In this document: piece after piece, positions 41,980 through 52,445 of the stretch
How positions within the stretch are numbered: the stretch's first letter is position 1
How the letters are laid out: the number at the start of each line of letters is the position of its first letter
Source of the DNA: Bacillus sp. SA1-12
GTDB lineage: Bacteria; Bacillota; Bacilli; Bacillales; Bacillaceae
DNA: 64,000 nucleotides
Direction: 5' to 3'
NCBI RefSeq assembly: GCF_000981385.1
Contig: NZ_LATZ01000009.1
Location: 1 to 64,000, forward strand
Position numbers and translations under genes: made by a program
The notes under the pieces: generated by a model
The model's database searches: none
Told to the model about the DNA's origin: nothing
The model's input: the letters and a program-made list of their open reading frames with translations, nothing else

Positions 41980-42013
41980 ATAAGGAGCTTGTTCATGAAC
42001 AAGCTCCTTTTTC
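41980..42013 (+). terminator. Terminator after rplS
   Basis: AAGGAGCTTGTTC / GAACAAGCTCCTT perfect stem with T tail. Confidence 0.92.
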
Positions 42014-42157
42014 ATCTAAATGGCATCTGATAAAGTGAGTTGTCTCAAGATATCCCTTTATATTGTTCTTAGATGAATTGCTCGATTGTCATGCCTTTTT
42101 ATGGGGTATAGTAATAAGTAGACTGTGGTCATAATGATTGCTAGAGTAGGTGAAAGT

Positions 42158-42706
42158 ATGACAAAAAAGAAAAATGAACTGCTCGAATGGATAAAAGCGT
42201 TAGCCATTGCCGTTATCTTAGCGGCTGCCATAAGGTATTTCTTTTTTGCCCCAATCATAGTTGATGGGCACTCAATGATGCCAACCTTACATACACAAGA
42301 CAGAATGATAGTGAATAAATTTTCATATAAAATGGGTGAGCCTGAACGCTTTGATATTGTTGTTTTTCATGCTACTGTCGATAAAGATTATATTAAAAGA
42401 GTAATCGGCTTACCAGGGGATCATGTTGAGTATAAAAATGATTCACTTTATATTAACGGTAAAAAGTATGAAGAACCTTATCTTGATGAATATAAAAATC
42501 AACTAGTAGATGGTCCATTAACTGAGCCTTTTGATCTTGAAAGCATTATTGGACAAGAAACCGTGCCGGAAGGTCATATTTTTGTAATGGGAGATAATAG
42601 AAGGCAAAGTAAAGACAGCCGGCATATTGGGACTATTCCAATGGAAGAAGTTATGGGAAAAGCAAGCTTGGTTTATTGGCCGATCTCAAGCTTTAGATTT
42701 GAGTAA
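42158..42706 (+). CDS. Type I signal peptidase
   Basis: A 182-residue membrane serine protease that cleaves secretory signal peptides. A single N-terminal membrane span ([17 protein letters not shown]) precedes the catalytic Ser in GHSMMPTL (S39); the general-base Lys is in [11 protein letters not shown] (K80); [11 protein letters not shown] is box E. ATG 42158 follows AGGTGAAAG; upstream in-frame codons lack a site. B. subtilis sip genes lie elsewhere, but other Bacillaceae have a signal peptidase here, so this may be the principal one. Its paralogue name (sipS/T/V) cannot be assigned. Confidence 0.92.
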   Translation: MTKKKNELLEWIKALAIAVILAAAIRYFFFAPIIVDGHSMMPTLHTQDRMIVNKFSYKMGEPERFDIVVFHATVDKDYIKRVIGLPGDHVEYKNDSLYINGKKYEEPYLDEYKNQLVDGPLTEPFDLESIIGQETVPEGHIFVMGDNRRQSKDSRHIGTIPMEEVMGKASLVYWPISSFRFE

Positions 42707-42725
42707 TGAAAAGAAGGTGTTTTTT

Positions 42726-43592
42726 ATGACAATTCAATGGTTTCCAGGGCATATGGCAAAAGCAAGAAGACAGGTAACAGAAAAGCTAAAATTAATAGAT
42801 ATTGTCTTTGAGCTTGTAGACGCGAGAATTCCAATGTCTTCGCGGAATCCAATGATTGATGAAATTGTGTCATCAAAGCCTCGTATCGTTTTATTAAACA
42901 AAGCAGATAAAGCTGATGAAGCGATAACAAAGCAATGGCTTGAATATTTTAAAGAAAAGGGGATTCCTGCCCTTGGGATTGATGCGCAAACAGGGACAGG
43001 ACTAAAACAAATAACTCAATTATCAAAGGAATTATTAAAAGAGAAGTTTGATAAGATGGCTGCAAAGGGAATCAAGCCTCGTGCAATACGTGCACTAATC
43101 ATCGGAATTCCAAATGTTGGAAAATCCACCTTGATTAATCGGCTTGCAAAGAAAAATATTGCAAAAACCGGTGACAGGCCTGGTGTAACGACAGCTCAGC
43201 AATGGGTCAAGGTCGGAAAAGAGCTTGAGCTATTGGATACACCTGGTATTCTTTGGCCAAAATTTGAAGACCAGTTAGTCGGACTTAAGTTAGCTACAAC
43301 TGGTGCTATTAAAGATGCCATTCTGAATTTGCAAGAGGTTACGGTATTTGCATTAAATTTTTTAAAGGACCACTACTCACATCGACTTAAGGAGCGTTTT
43401 GATCTTGAGGAGCTGCCTGATGAGATTGTTCCTCTTTTTGATGTCATCGGAAAAAAAAGGGGTTGTATCATGCCGGGTGGTTATATTGATTATGATAAAA
43501 CCTCAGAACTTGTTTTAAGAGAAATCCGCACCGATAAATTAGGTAGACTCTCCTTCGAAACACCGAAACAATTTACCGAGAACATTAGTTAG
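42726..43592 (+). CDS. rbgA: Ribosome biogenesis GTPase RbgA (YlqF)
   Basis: A 288-residue circularly permuted GTPase essential for late 50S assembly. The order of motifs is G4 (NKAD), G1 ([12 protein letters not shown]), G3 (DTPG), with the N-terminal [17 protein letters not shown] 42726 follows AAGGTG. It is followed by a terminator and about 560 bp of repeat-rich DNA. Confidence 0.96.
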   Translation: MTIQWFPGHMAKARRQVTEKLKLIDIVFELVDARIPMSSRNPMIDEIVSSKPRIVLLNKADKADEAITKQWLEYFKEKGIPALGIDAQTGTGLKQITQLSKELLKEKFDKMAAKGIKPRAIRALIIGIPNVGKSTLINRLAKKNIAKTGDRPGVTTAQQWVKVGKELELLDTPGILWPKFEDQLVGLKLATTGAIKDAILNLQEVTVFALNFLKDHYSHRLKERFDLEELPDEIVPLFDVIGKKRGCIMPGGYIDYDKTSELVLREIRTDKLGRLSFETPKQFTENIS

Positions 43593-43593
43593 T

Positions 43594-43626
43594 CCAACGG
43601 CTCGCAACATTGCGGGTCTTTTTGTA
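43594..43626 (+). terminator. Terminator after rbgA
   Basis: GGCTCGCAA / TTGCGGGTC stem with wobble pairs and a TTTTTG tail. Confidence 0.65.
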
Positions 43627-43662
43627 TTTTTTCTTTTTGGCAAACCTTGAAATGAATGGGAA

Positions 43663-43840
43663 GCTAGAATTCCTCCTTTCGAGAGAAGTCGGACTGGAAG
43701 AAATCGGTGAAGTACCGATTGCCATATCAATTTATTAAGGCCATGTTAAAGCTTATAGCTATGGAGGGGCTCCAGACAACCACTAAAGATGAGTGCTACC
43801 TGCACGGGCGATCAACAGACTAGTTTAATAAAGCTTTATT
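43663..43840. repeat. Decayed structured repeat (copy B)
   Basis: Hairpins ATCGGT/ACCGAT, GGAG/CTCC and GTGC/GCAC are visible. The 3' part GAGTGCTACCTGCACGGGCG followed by ATCAACAGAC aligns with GAGTGCCTGTAACGG and ATCAACAGGC of copy A. No coding frame is present. Confidence 0.5.
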
Positions 43841-43942
43841 TTAAAAATCGATCCTTTAGTAAGTTTCTTTTCTAATTAATTTGTTTTTAAATAGGTTCTT
43901 TGGCGAAAATTTTTTAAGGTTGACTAATTAGAGCTGGTTGCG

Positions 43943-44090
43943 AGACTTTTGCATAGAGCAGCAACAGGTGGCTTATGCAGCGTTTACGCAGAAGAGGTTC
44001 ACCGCCTCAGTGGAAAACGAGCATCTCTGGCTGCAATTAACCACTCCGCAAATGAGGAAATAGCAACAAAGTATACGGAAACAGTCTTTT
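43943..44090. repeat. Structured repeat (copy C)
   Basis: Outer AGACT/AGTCT encloses TGCATA/TATGCA, GCG-TTTA-CGC, GAGG/CCTC and AGTGG/CCACT. The segment CAGTGGAAAACGAGCATCTC corresponds to the GGAAAGCGAG core of copy A. After both B and C comes the similar tail AATCCTTTAAGAAA / GATCCTTTAGTAAG, suggesting tandem origin. Confidence 0.55.
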
Positions 44091-44176
44091 AAAAAAATAA
44101 ATCCTTTAAGAAAAGCTCCTATACTTTTAATAAAAAGATATAATGGTAAAGGAGTATGTGTGAGGAGTTAATAGAG

Positions 44177-44941
44177 ATGAATTTAACTACAAAGGAAATA
44201 CAAGAAAAATTAGAGAGGATTACGAATGTAAACGATCCTTTTTTAGAGAAATGTAAAACAGATTCAAGAAAAGGTGTTCAGCAGCTAGTTCAAAAATGGT
44301 GGAAAAGTTATGAACAGGAAAAAGCTTTGCAGGAACAGTTCTACGGTATGCTTAACTATGAAAGAAAAGCGAATAGCCAAGGCTTTCACTTAATTGCAGG
44401 TGTTGATGAGGTTGGAAGAGGACCGCTCGCAGGTCCTGTTGTGGCAGCGGCAGTCATTTTAAAAGAAGAGTGTTACATACCAGGGTTAACAGATTCAAAA
44501 AAATTAACAGCGGCTATGAGAGAGAAGTATTTTGATAAAATAAAAACGAATTCAAAGGCAATAGGTATTGGCATCGTTCATGCAGAAGTCATTGATGAAA
44601 TAAATATATACGAAGCTACAAAGCTTGCCATGATACAAGCAATAAAAAAATTAGAGATTGATCCTGATTTTTTATTGCTTGATGCGATAAAGCTTGATTT
44701 ACCAATTTCTCAGGAATCAATTATCAAGGGTGACGCTAAAAGCGTATCGATTGCTGCAAGCTCAGTTATTGCAAAGGTGACGAGGGACCGGATCATGCAG
44801 GATTTAGCAAAGCGTTTGCCTGAATATGGTTTTGAGCAGCATATGGGATATGGTACTAGATACCATTTGGAAGCATTACAAAGATATGGAGTTACAGAAT
44901 ATCATCGCAAAAGCTTTGCACCCGTTAAGGAATTACTATAA
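44177..44941 (+). CDS. rnhB: Ribonuclease HII
   Basis: A 254-residue enzyme that removes RNA from RNA:DNA hybrids and embedded ribonucleotides. Catalytic motif GVDEVGRGPLAGPVV starts the RNase HII core near residue 73, and KGDAKSVSIAASSVIAKVTRD follows. The N-terminal extension is the Bacillus type. ATG 44177 follows GAGGAG; the in-frame ATG 44156 lacks one at the right distance. Confidence 0.95.
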   Translation: MNLTTKEIQEKLERITNVNDPFLEKCKTDSRKGVQQLVQKWWKSYEQEKALQEQFYGMLNYERKANSQGFHLIAGVDEVGRGPLAGPVVAAAVILKEECYIPGLTDSKKLTAAMREKYFDKIKTNSKAIGIGIVHAEVIDEINIYEATKLAMIQAIKKLEIDPDFLLLDAIKLDLPISQESIIKGDAKSVSIAASSVIAKVTRDRIMQDLAKRLPEYGFEQHMGYGTRYHLEALQRYGVTEYHRKSFAPVKELL

Positions 44942-45044
44942 AGCATATAAGAGTAGAGTCGCTGACAGAAGCCCCAGCAAGCTTATCTTAAAGGAATTTC
45001 AGTTAAAGGTTATTATCCAGTAAAAAACATTTAAATCGTTTCTT

Positions 45045-45078
45045 AAAAGCCTCTTTAGCGCTTTACAGAGGCTTTTAG
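45045..45078 (+). terminator. Terminator between rnhB and sucC
   Basis: AAAAGCCTCT / AGAGGCTTTT perfect stem-loop. The surrounding 330 bp contains no gene; ylqG and ylqH of B. subtilis are absent here. Confidence 0.75.
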
Positions 45079-45270
45079 CTATGTCTATCGTGCTATATTT
45101 CCCTCTATGTCTTTTAATATCTTCAATCAACCTATTTTAATAAAATAAAAATTAATTTTCTTAGAGGAGTATACTATTTTGTGTCGAATGGTAGACAAGG
45201 CGAAAACTATTATATAAAATGAAAGCGCAGTATATTTTTTATTCTTGTAAATTGGTTAGGAGGATGGCAA

Positions 45271-46431
45271 ATGAATATCCATGAGTACCAAGGGAAAGAA
45301 CTCTTACGTAAATACGGAGTTTCTGTACCTAACGGACGAGTGGCTTTTTCTGTAGATGAAGCAGTTGAAGCTGCAAAAGAACTTGGAACAGACGTAGTAG
45401 TGGTAAAAGCTCAAATCCATGCAGGTGGACGCGGTAAAGCCGGTGGAGTAAAAGTTGCTAAAAACCTTGAAGAGGCTCGTACATATGCTGAAGAAATTCT
45501 GGGGAAAACATTAGTAACACACCAAACAGGCCCAGAAGGCAAAGAAGTAAAGCGCCTGCTTATTGAAGAGGGCTGCGATATTAAGAAGGAATATTACATT
45601 GGTCTAGTTTTAGACCGTGCTACATCCCGCGTTGTACTAATGGCTTCTGAAGAAGGCGGAACAGAAATTGAAGAAGTAGCAGAGAAAACTCCTGAAAAAA
45701 TCTTTAAAGAAGTAATTGATCCTGCAGTAGGATTACAAGGCTATCAAGCTAGAAGAATTGCATTTAATATTAACATTCCAAAAGAACTTGTTGGACAAGC
45801 TGTTAAATTTATGATGGGCTTGTATAAAGTTTTTGTAGAAAAGGATTGCTCAATTGCAGAGATCAATCCATTAGTTGTAACAGGTGATGGAAAAGTAATG
45901 GCCCTTGATGCAAAATTAAACTTTGATTCAAATGCATTATATCGCCATAAAGATATCGTTGAATATCGTGATCTTGAAGAAGAAGATCCAAAGGAAATTG
46001 AAGCTTCTAAATACGATTTAAGTTATATTTCTTTAGACGGTAACATTGGCTGTATGGTAAATGGTGCTGGACTTGCAATGTCTACAATGGACATTATTAA
46101 ATATTACGGCGGTGAACCTGCAAACTTCCTTGATGTTGGGGGCGGTGCAACTGCGGAGAAAGTAACAGAAGCGTTTAAAATTATTCTTTCCGATCAAAAT
46201 GTTAAAGGAATTTTCGTTAACATCTTTGGTGGAATCATGAAGTGTGATGTTATTGCAGAAGGTGTTGTAGAGGCAACAAAACAAGTAGGTTTAGAGATTC
46301 CGCTTGTCGTTCGTCTTGAAGGTACTAACGTTGATTTAGGAAAGAAAATTTTAAATGAGTCTGGCTTAAATATTACTTCTGCAGAGTCTATGGCTGACGG
46401 CGCACAAAAAATCGTTTCATTAGTAGGGTAA
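45271..46431 (+). CDS. sucC: Succinate-CoA ligase, beta subunit
   Basis: A 386-residue TCA-cycle subunit, ADP-forming type. The ATP-grasp N-terminal half starts [17 protein letters not shown]; the C-terminal half has [19 protein letters not shown] and [15 protein letters not shown] follows TTAGGAGG. It forms an operon with sucD. Confidence 0.97.
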   Translation: MNIHEYQGKELLRKYGVSVPNGRVAFSVDEAVEAAKELGTDVVVVKAQIHAGGRGKAGGVKVAKNLEEARTYAEEILGKTLVTHQTGPEGKEVKRLLIEEGCDIKKEYYIGLVLDRATSRVVLMASEEGGTEIEEVAEKTPEKIFKEVIDPAVGLQGYQARRIAFNINIPKELVGQAVKFMMGLYKVFVEKDCSIAEINPLVVTGDGKVMALDAKLNFDSNALYRHKDIVEYRDLEEEDPKEIEASKYDLSYISLDGNIGCMVNGAGLAMSTMDIIKYYGGEPANFLDVGGGATAEKVTEAFKIILSDQNVKGIFVNIFGGIMKCDVIAEGVVEATKQVGLEIPLVVRLEGTNVDLGKKILNESGLNITSAESMADGAQKIVSLVG

Positions 46432-46449
46432 GAAAGGCAGGGGACAAAC

Positions 46450-47352
46450 ATGAGTGTATTTATTAATAAAGATACTAAAGTAATCGTACAAGGAATCACA
46501 GGGTCAACAGCCCTTTTCCATACGAAACAAATGCTTGAATATGGTACTAAGATTGTTGGTGGTGTCACTCCAGGAAAAGGCGGAACTGAAGTAGAGGGTG
46601 TACCAGTTTTCAATACAGTTCAAGAAGCAGTTAAAGTTACAGGCGCAAACGCTTCAGTTATTTACGTACCTGCTCCTTTCGCTGCAGATGCAATTATGGA
46701 AGGCGTAGACGCTGAATTAGATTTGGTAATTTGTATCACTGAGCATATTCCGGTAATGGATATGGTTAAGGTTAAGCGTTATATGGAAGGTAAGAAAACT
46801 CGTCTGGTTGGCCCTAACTGCCCAGGTGTGATCACGCCTGAGGAATGTAAGATCGGGATTATGCCTGGTTACATTCATAAAAAAGGTCATGTAGGTGTTG
46901 TTTCACGTTCAGGAACACTTACATATGAAGCTGTTCATCAATTATCACAAGCAGGTATTGGTCAATCTTCAGCTGTAGGAATAGGCGGGGACCCAGTAAA
47001 TGGAACAAACTTTATCGATGTACTTAAAGCTTTTAATGAAGATGAAGAAACGTATGCAGTTATCATGATTGGTGAAATTGGCGGAACTGCTGAAGAAGAA
47101 GCTGCTGAATGGGTAAAAGCAAATATGACAAAACCGGTAGTTGGCTTTATCGGTGGTCAAACAGCACCTCCTGGAAAACGAATGGGACATGCTGGTGCAA
47201 TTATTTCAGGCGGTAAAGGTACTGCTGAAGAAAAAATTAAAACAATGAACGCTTGCGGTATTAAAGTTGCTGAAACACCTTCTGTTATGGGAGAAACACT
47301 TATTTCAGTACTTAAAGAGCAAGGGTTATTTGAAAAATGTAAAACACATTAA
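46450..47352 (+). CDS. sucD: Succinate-CoA ligase, alpha subunit
   Basis: A 300-residue CoA-binding subunit of the same enzyme. The Rossmann region has [17 protein letters not shown] and the phospho-His motif is [17 protein letters not shown]. It is 18 nt after sucC and is closed by a terminator. Confidence 0.97.
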   Translation: MSVFINKDTKVIVQGITGSTALFHTKQMLEYGTKIVGGVTPGKGGTEVEGVPVFNTVQEAVKVTGANASVIYVPAPFAADAIMEGVDAELDLVICITEHIPVMDMVKVKRYMEGKKTRLVGPNCPGVITPEECKIGIMPGYIHKKGHVGVVSRSGTLTYEAVHQLSQAGIGQSSAVGIGGDPVNGTNFIDVLKAFNEDEETYAVIMIGEIGGTAEEEAAEWVKANMTKPVVGFIGGQTAPPGKRMGHAGAIISGGKGTAEEKIKTMNACGIKVAETPSVMGETLISVLKEQGLFEKCKTH

Positions 47353-47366
47353 GCAGATTCTTATTG

Positions 47367-47402
47367 AAGGAAAGGGACAGGTTTTCACCTGTTCCTTTTC
47401 CT
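47367..47402 (+). terminator. Terminator after sucD
   Basis: AAGGAAAGGGACAGG / CCTGTTCCTTTTCC stem with TTTTC loop. Confidence 0.85.
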
Positions 47403-47459
47403 CGTGCTTATAAAATAAATTATTAATAGTAGGTAAAAAAAGATCAATTAGGAGGCAAA

Positions 47460-48341
47460 ATGGATATAGTTACAAAAACACTCTTTGCATTATCACATTG
47501 TAAAGGAATTAGTTCGCTTCTTCTGTACAGGTTATTAAAGCTTGATCCAACATTAACTATTATTCACTCTCTAAAGGAAAGCGAATGGTCCGGTTATTTC
47601 AATATTACAAAAGAAAAAGCTTACACAATTAAAAGGGAGTTTGCTTCATTGCAAGTTGACGCGCTTCTAGAAACATATAAACAACAAATCTGTTTTGTCC
47701 CCCTTTATGATAATAACTACCCGCCTCTTTTAAAGGAAATCTCAGATCCTCCCCCAATCCTGTATTATAAGGGAGATATACGTCTTACACATCAACGGTA
47801 TCTCATAAGTGTAGTTGGGACAAGGTATCCAACGAACTATGGTCAAACAGCTTTGGAGCACCTTTTAAAGCCGCTGATTAGGGAAGATTGGATTATTGTA
47901 AGCGGTATGGCAAAGGGAATTGATACGATAGGACATGAAACAGCTATAAAAAATGGCGGGAAAACAATAGCAGTCATTGCAGGAGGCTTATTTTTTCTTT
48001 ACCCTAAACAAAACATCCCATTAGCAAAAACACTCATGGAATCACATCTAATCCTCTCAGAACATCCTCCAGTTACACCACCTCAAAAGTGGCATTTTCC
48101 AATGAGAAACAGAATAATAAGTGGATTATCATTAGGAACGATTATAATACAAGCAAAGAAACGAAGCGGGTCATTAATCACCGCTCACCAGGCATTGGAA
48201 CAAAACCGAGAGGTATTTGCTGTACCAGGGTCCATATTTGACGAAAATAGCTCTGGTGCAAATGAACTTATACAAAGCGGAGCAAAATTAATTCAACATG
48301 CATCAAATATTATAGAAGAATTTTCATTTTCGATTGATTAA
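47460..48341 (+). CDS. dprA: DNA processing protein DprA
   Basis: A 293-residue protein that loads RecA onto incoming single-stranded DNA during transformation. The Rossmann-like core begins SVVGTRYPTNYG near residue 118 and includes VSGMAKGIDTIGHETA and the HFPMRNRIISGLS motif. The ATG at 47460 follows GGAGGC. Its integrity leaves natural competence possible, although the com genes are not in this window. Confidence 0.94.
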   Translation: MDIVTKTLFALSHCKGISSLLLYRLLKLDPTLTIIHSLKESEWSGYFNITKEKAYTIKREFASLQVDALLETYKQQICFVPLYDNNYPPLLKEISDPPPILYYKGDIRLTHQRYLISVVGTRYPTNYGQTALEHLLKPLIREDWIIVSGMAKGIDTIGHETAIKNGGKTIAVIAGGLFFLYPKQNIPLAKTLMESHLILSEHPPVTPPQKWHFPMRNRIISGLSLGTIIIQAKKRSGSLITAHQALEQNREVFAVPGSIFDENSSGANELIQSGAKLIQHASNIIEEFSFSID

Positions 48342-48370
48342 ATTTTTGATAAAGGTACAAAATTAACATA

Positions 48371-48400
48371 ATAAGCGAGACTTCCATCAATAGGGGGACT
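48371..48400 (+). repeat. Imperfect palindromic repeat, partial copy 3
   Basis: AAGCGAGACTTCCATCAATAG followed by GGGGGACT resembles one arm of the repeats at 6705 and 20095; the second arm is missing. Confidence 0.4.
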
Positions 48401-48613
48401 CAAATTTTCGGATGTACATGTGCCGACTTTTCTTATGACGTAGCGAATTTAGTTGACCATTCCCGCTTATCTCCTTATTTTCTTTGAAACTTGAGTAGAG
48501 AGTCCTGTTTTTAGGATTGAAATAAATTCGTAAGAATTTGTCATTTAAGTGAAAATATTCATGTTCATTCATATTAAATTAGTATATGATAAGGGTAATT
48601 TCTTTATTTGTGT

Positions 48614-48642
48614 TTGACAAATTGCATGGGAATATTTAATAA
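48614..48642 (+). promoter_or_regulatory. Possible SigA promoter in the dprA-topA gap
   Basis: TTGACA (48614-48619), 17 nt, TAATAA (48637-48642). It lies about 300 nt upstream of topA, so it may once have served the gene remnant at 48738-48911. Confidence 0.5.
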
Positions 48643-48737
48643 TAGTGGAGATTTATATTGTGAAACATCTTTCAAATAAGGATTTTAAATTGTTCCTATA
48701 AATCTTTATCAAAATCTATGTTCAAGCTCATTTATGA

Positions 48738-48911
48738 TGTTGCCACTATGCTGATCGAAGACAGCAAGCGAAAATCAACACACAATTTTTAAAAGAGCGT
48801 AATGAAAAAGTAGAGAATAACAATCCAAACTTTACGTAGGTAAGTGAAGGAGACATTTACATTCATGCAATCTTTCAAAAAATGAAAAATAAAATAAATA
48901 AGAAGTATTAA
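48738..48911 (+). pseudogene. Gene remnant upstream of topA
   Basis: A coding-like frame reads QQAKINTQFLKERNEKVENN, NPNFT, an in-frame TAG, then VSEGDIYIHAIFQKMKNK and a final stop at 48909. There is no start codon with a ribosome site in frame. The composition looks like the C-terminal end of a real charged protein. I do not recognise the family. Confidence 0.4.
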
Positions 48912-48943
48912 AGAGAGAATACCTCTTAAGGAGGACAATATGC

Positions 48944-51019
48944 ATGTCGGACTATTTAGTCATTGTTGAATCACCTGCAAAGGCGAAAACAATTGAACGT
49001 TATTTAGGAAAAAAGTATAAAGTAAAAGCCTCAATGGGGCATGTTCGTGATTTACCTAAAAGCCAAATCGGTGTTGATATTGAACATAACTTTGAACCAA
49101 AGTACATTACGATTAGAGGCAAGGGGTCTGTTTTGAAGGAACTAAAAACGGCAGCTAAGAAGGCTAAAAAAGTATTCCTTGCAGCCGACCCTGATCGTGA
49201 AGGGGAAGCGATTGCATGGCATCTGGCACACAGTCTTGATGTCGATATACATTCTGACTGCCGCGTTGTATTTAATGAAATTACCAAGGATGCAATCCAG
49301 GAATCATTTAAGCATCCGCGTTCCATTAATATGGATCTCGTCGATGCTCAACAGGCGAGACGTGTTCTTGATCGACTTGTCGGCTATAAAATAAGTCCAA
49401 TACTCTGGAAAAAGGTAAAAAAAGGTCTGAGTGCCGGAAGAGTACAATCAGTAGCCGTTCGCTTAATCATAGACCGTGAAAATGAAATTAAAGAATTTGT
49501 TCCAGAGGAATATTGGTCTATCGAAGGACAATTCTTAAAAGGTCAAAAAGAATTTGAGGCAGCGTTTTACGGGGTTAATGGAAAAAGAATAGAGCTAAAA
49601 TCAGAAGCTGATGTGAAAGAGATTTTAAAAGAAATAAGCGGAAACAAATTTAATGTTGAAAAAGTAACAAAAAAAGAACGAAAACGTAATCCCGCTGTTC
49701 CATTTACAACTTCGACTTTACAACAGGAAGCTGCGCGTAAATTAAACTTTCGGGCAAAAAAAACAATGATGATTGCTCAACAGCTATACGAAGGAATTGA
49801 TTTGGGCAAGGATGGAACTGTTGGTTTAATTACCTATATGAGAACAGATTCAACAAGAATATCTGAAACAGCTCAAACAGAAGCAGCACAATATATAAAT
49901 GATAAATATGGTAAAGAGTTCCGTGGCTCCCAATCAAAATCAGCTAAGAAAAATACAAATGCTCAAGATGCACACGAGGCAATTCGCCCGACCTCGACTT
50001 TACGTGATCCTGCATCAATGAAAGTATTCTTGAGCAGAGACCAACTTAGACTTTATAAGTTGATTTGGGAACGGTTTGTTGCTAGCCAAATGGCACCTGC
50101 TATTTTGGATACAATGAGTGTTGATTTAACAAATAATGGAGTACTGTTTAGAGCAAATGGCTCGAAAATAAAATTCCCAGGTTTCATGAAAGTGTATGTA
50201 GAAGGAAGTGACGATCAAACAGAAGAAAAGGACCGATTGCTGCCTGATTTAAAAGAAGGAGATGAAGTCTTTTCGAAAGATATTGAACCAGCTCAGCATT
50301 TTACACAGCCGCCTCCTCGTTATACAGAGGCACGCTTAGTAAAAACATTAGAAGAGCTGGGGATTGGGCGCCCTTCAACATATGCTCCAACACTTGATAC
50401 AATTCAAAAACGCGGTTATGTGGCACTTGATAATAAACGTTTTATTCCAACAGAGCTTGGCGAAATTGTCTTAGAACTCATTATGGAGTTCTTCCCTGAA
50501 ATCATTAATGTCGAGTTTACTGCAAATATGGAAAACAGTCTTGATAATGTTGAAGAAGGCAATATAGAATGGATTAAAATTATCGACGATTTTTACAAAG
50601 ATTTTTCTCCAAGACTTGAAAAAGCCGAAAATGAAATGGAAAAAATCGAAATTAAAGATGAACCTGCTGGTGTAGACTGTGAAGAATGTGGACATCATAT
50701 GGTTTATAAAATGGGTAGATACGGTAAATTCATGGCTTGCTCTAATTTTCCTGATTGCCGGAATACAAAGCCGATTGTTAAAGAAATTGGCGTTAAATGC
50801 CCGAGTTGTGAAGATGGTATGATTGTTGAGCGAAAATCAAAGAAACGCAGAATTTTTTATGGCTGCAGCAATTACCCGGAATGTGAATTCCTTTCGTGGG
50901 ACAAACCAATTGCAAGAAGTTGTCCAAAATGTAACAATATGCTTGTGGAGAAAAAGCTGAAAAAAGGCGTTCAAGTACAATGTATGGAATGTGACTATAA
51001 GGAAGAACAACAAAAGTAG
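48944..51019 (+). CDS. topA: DNA topoisomerase I
   Basis: A 691-residue type IA topoisomerase that relaxes negative supercoils. Toprim domain: [19 protein letters not shown] and [15 protein letters not shown]; catalytic Tyr298 in [14 protein letters not shown]. The C-terminus carries three Cys4 zinc ribbons (CEECGHHM..., CPSCEDGM..., CPKCNNML...). ATG 48944 follows AAGGAGG. trmFO follows after 53 nt. Confidence 0.97.
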   Translation: MSDYLVIVESPAKAKTIERYLGKKYKVKASMGHVRDLPKSQIGVDIEHNFEPKYITIRGKGSVLKELKTAAKKAKKVFLAADPDREGEAIAWHLAHSLDVDIHSDCRVVFNEITKDAIQESFKHPRSINMDLVDAQQARRVLDRLVGYKISPILWKKVKKGLSAGRVQSVAVRLIIDRENEIKEFVPEEYWSIEGQFLKGQKEFEAAFYGVNGKRIELKSEADVKEILKEISGNKFNVEKVTKKERKRNPAVPFTTSTLQQEAARKLNFRAKKTMMIAQQLYEGIDLGKDGTVGLITYMRTDSTRISETAQTEAAQYINDKYGKEFRGSQSKSAKKNTNAQDAHEAIRPTSTLRDPASMKVFLSRDQLRLYKLIWERFVASQMAPAILDTMSVDLTNNGVLFRANGSKIKFPGFMKVYVEGSDDQTEEKDRLLPDLKEGDEVFSKDIEPAQHFTQPPPRYTEARLVKTLEELGIGRPSTYAPTLDTIQKRGYVALDNKRFIPTELGEIVLELIMEFFPEIINVEFTANMENSLDNVEEGNIEWIKIIDDFYKDFSPRLEKAENEMEKIEIKDEPAGVDCEECGHHMVYKMGRYGKFMACSNFPDCRNTKPIVKEIGVKCPSCEDGMIVERKSKKRRIFYGCSNYPECEFLSWDKPIARSCPKCNNMLVEKKLKKGVQVQCMECDYKEEQQK

Positions 51020-51072
51020 GTGAGCGCTTTAGGCTCACCTCTTTTATGTGATTAAATGGAGGGTAATGCATC

Positions 51073-52383
51073 ATGTATCAAGATCAGGTAGTTAATGTAA
51101 TAGGTGCAGGCTTAGCTGGAAGTGAAGCAGCATGGCAGTTAGCAAAAAGAGGTATTCAAGTTCGTCTATATGAAATGCGACCAGTGAAACAAACACCTGC
51201 ACATCATACAGACAAATTTGCGGAATTAGTCTGCAGTAACTCGTTAAGAGCAAATACACTAACAAATGCAGTAGGTGTTTTAAAGGAAGAAATGAGAATT
51301 CTTGACTCTGTTATTATTAAAGCTGCTGATGAATGCGCAGTTCCAGCCGGGGGAGCTTTAGCAGTAGACCGTCATGAATTTGCTGGAAAGGTAACAGAGC
51401 TTGTAAAAGGACATCCCAATGTTACGGTTATAAATGAAGAAGTTGGAGAAATCCCAAGCGGTCCAACTATCATTGCGACAGGCCCGCTTACGTCAAAAAA
51501 TCTCTCAGAGCAATTAAAAACATTAACAGGTGAAGAATATCTATATTTTTATGATGCTGCAGCACCAATTATTGAAAAAGATAGTATTAATATGGATAAG
51601 GTTTATTTAAAATCCCGCTATGATAAAGGGGAAGCTGCATATCTAAACTGCCCAATGACAGAGGAAGAATTCGATCGTTTCTATGAAGCCTTAATTTCAG
51701 CTGAAACTGTTCCGTTAAAGGAGTTTGAAAAGGAGATTTTCTTTGAAGGATGCATGCCGATTGAGGTAATGGCACAACGAGGCAGAAAAACCATGCTGTT
51801 TGGTCCATTAAAACCTGTTGGTTTAGAAGACCCGAAAACAGGGAAAAGACCTTATGCAGTTGTTCAATTGCGACAGGATGACGCAGCAGGTACCTTATAT
51901 AATATAGTAGGTTTTCAAACACATCTTAAATGGGGTCCGCAAAAAGAAGTTCTTTCTCTGATCCCTGGACTTGAAAATGCGGAAATTGTTCGATATGGCG
52001 TAATGCATCGTAATACCTTTATTAATTCACCTAGATTGTTAAAGGCAACTTACCAGTATAAAGACCGTGAGGATTTATTCTTTGCAGGACAAATGACCGG
52101 TGTTGAAGGATATGTAGAATCGGCCGCATCAGGCTTGGTTGCCGGATTAAATGCTGCTCACCTTTTACTTGGAAAAGATTTAATTGAATTTCCGAATGAA
52201 ACGGCGATCGGCAGCATGGCAAAATACATTACAACGGCAAATCCGGATAATTTTCAACCAATGAATGCAAACTTTGGTATTTTTGCAGAATTACCTGAGC
52301 GGATTAAAAGTAAAAAAGAACGAAATGAAATGCATGCAAATAGAGCGCTAGAAACAATTCAAAAAATTTCGAAAAATCTATAG
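51073..52383 (+). CDS. trmFO: Methylenetetrahydrofolate-tRNA-(uracil-54 C5)-methyltransferase TrmFO
   Basis: A 436-residue FAD and folate-dependent enzyme that makes ribothymidine at tRNA position 54. The FAD motif [16 protein letters not shown] is at the N-terminus, [11 protein letters not shown] and [16 protein letters not shown] follow. Formerly called Gid. A long intercistronic hairpin separates it from xerC. Confidence 0.96.
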   Translation: MYQDQVVNVIGAGLAGSEAAWQLAKRGIQVRLYEMRPVKQTPAHHTDKFAELVCSNSLRANTLTNAVGVLKEEMRILDSVIIKAADECAVPAGGALAVDRHEFAGKVTELVKGHPNVTVINEEVGEIPSGPTIIATGPLTSKNLSEQLKTLTGEEYLYFYDAAAPIIEKDSINMDKVYLKSRYDKGEAAYLNCPMTEEEFDRFYEALISAETVPLKEFEKEIFFEGCMPIEVMAQRGRKTMLFGPLKPVGLEDPKTGKRPYAVVQLRQDDAAGTLYNIVGFQTHLKWGPQKEVLSLIPGLENAEIVRYGVMHRNTFINSPRLLKATYQYKDREDLFFAGQMTGVEGYVESAASGLVAGLNAAHLLLGKDLIEFPNETAIGSMAKYITTANPDNFQPMNANFGIFAELPERIKSKKERNEMHANRALETIQKISKNL

Positions 52384-52393
52384 AAATCATTTG

Positions 52394-52433
52394 CAAGGGC
52401 TACTAAAGTTATGTTAACATTTAGTAGCCCTTG
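52394..52433 (+). promoter_or_regulatory. Perfect intercistronic hairpin before xerC
   Basis: CAAGGGCTACTAAA and TTTAGTAGCCCTTG form a 14-bp perfect stem with a 12-nt loop. There is no T-run after it; the xerC ribosome site GAGGTG begins directly at its base. It may slow or process the transcript or modulate xerC initiation. Confidence 0.6.
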
Positions 52434-52445
52434 TGAGGTGTTATC

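Noticed and set aside
46194-46613. 139-codon antisense frame over the sucC-sucD junction
   Set aside because: Overlaps two certain genes and shows no family motif; codon-bias shadow.
48387-48572. Minus-strand 61-codon frame after dprA
   Set aside because: No ribosome site, low-complexity composition and overlap with a partial repeat.
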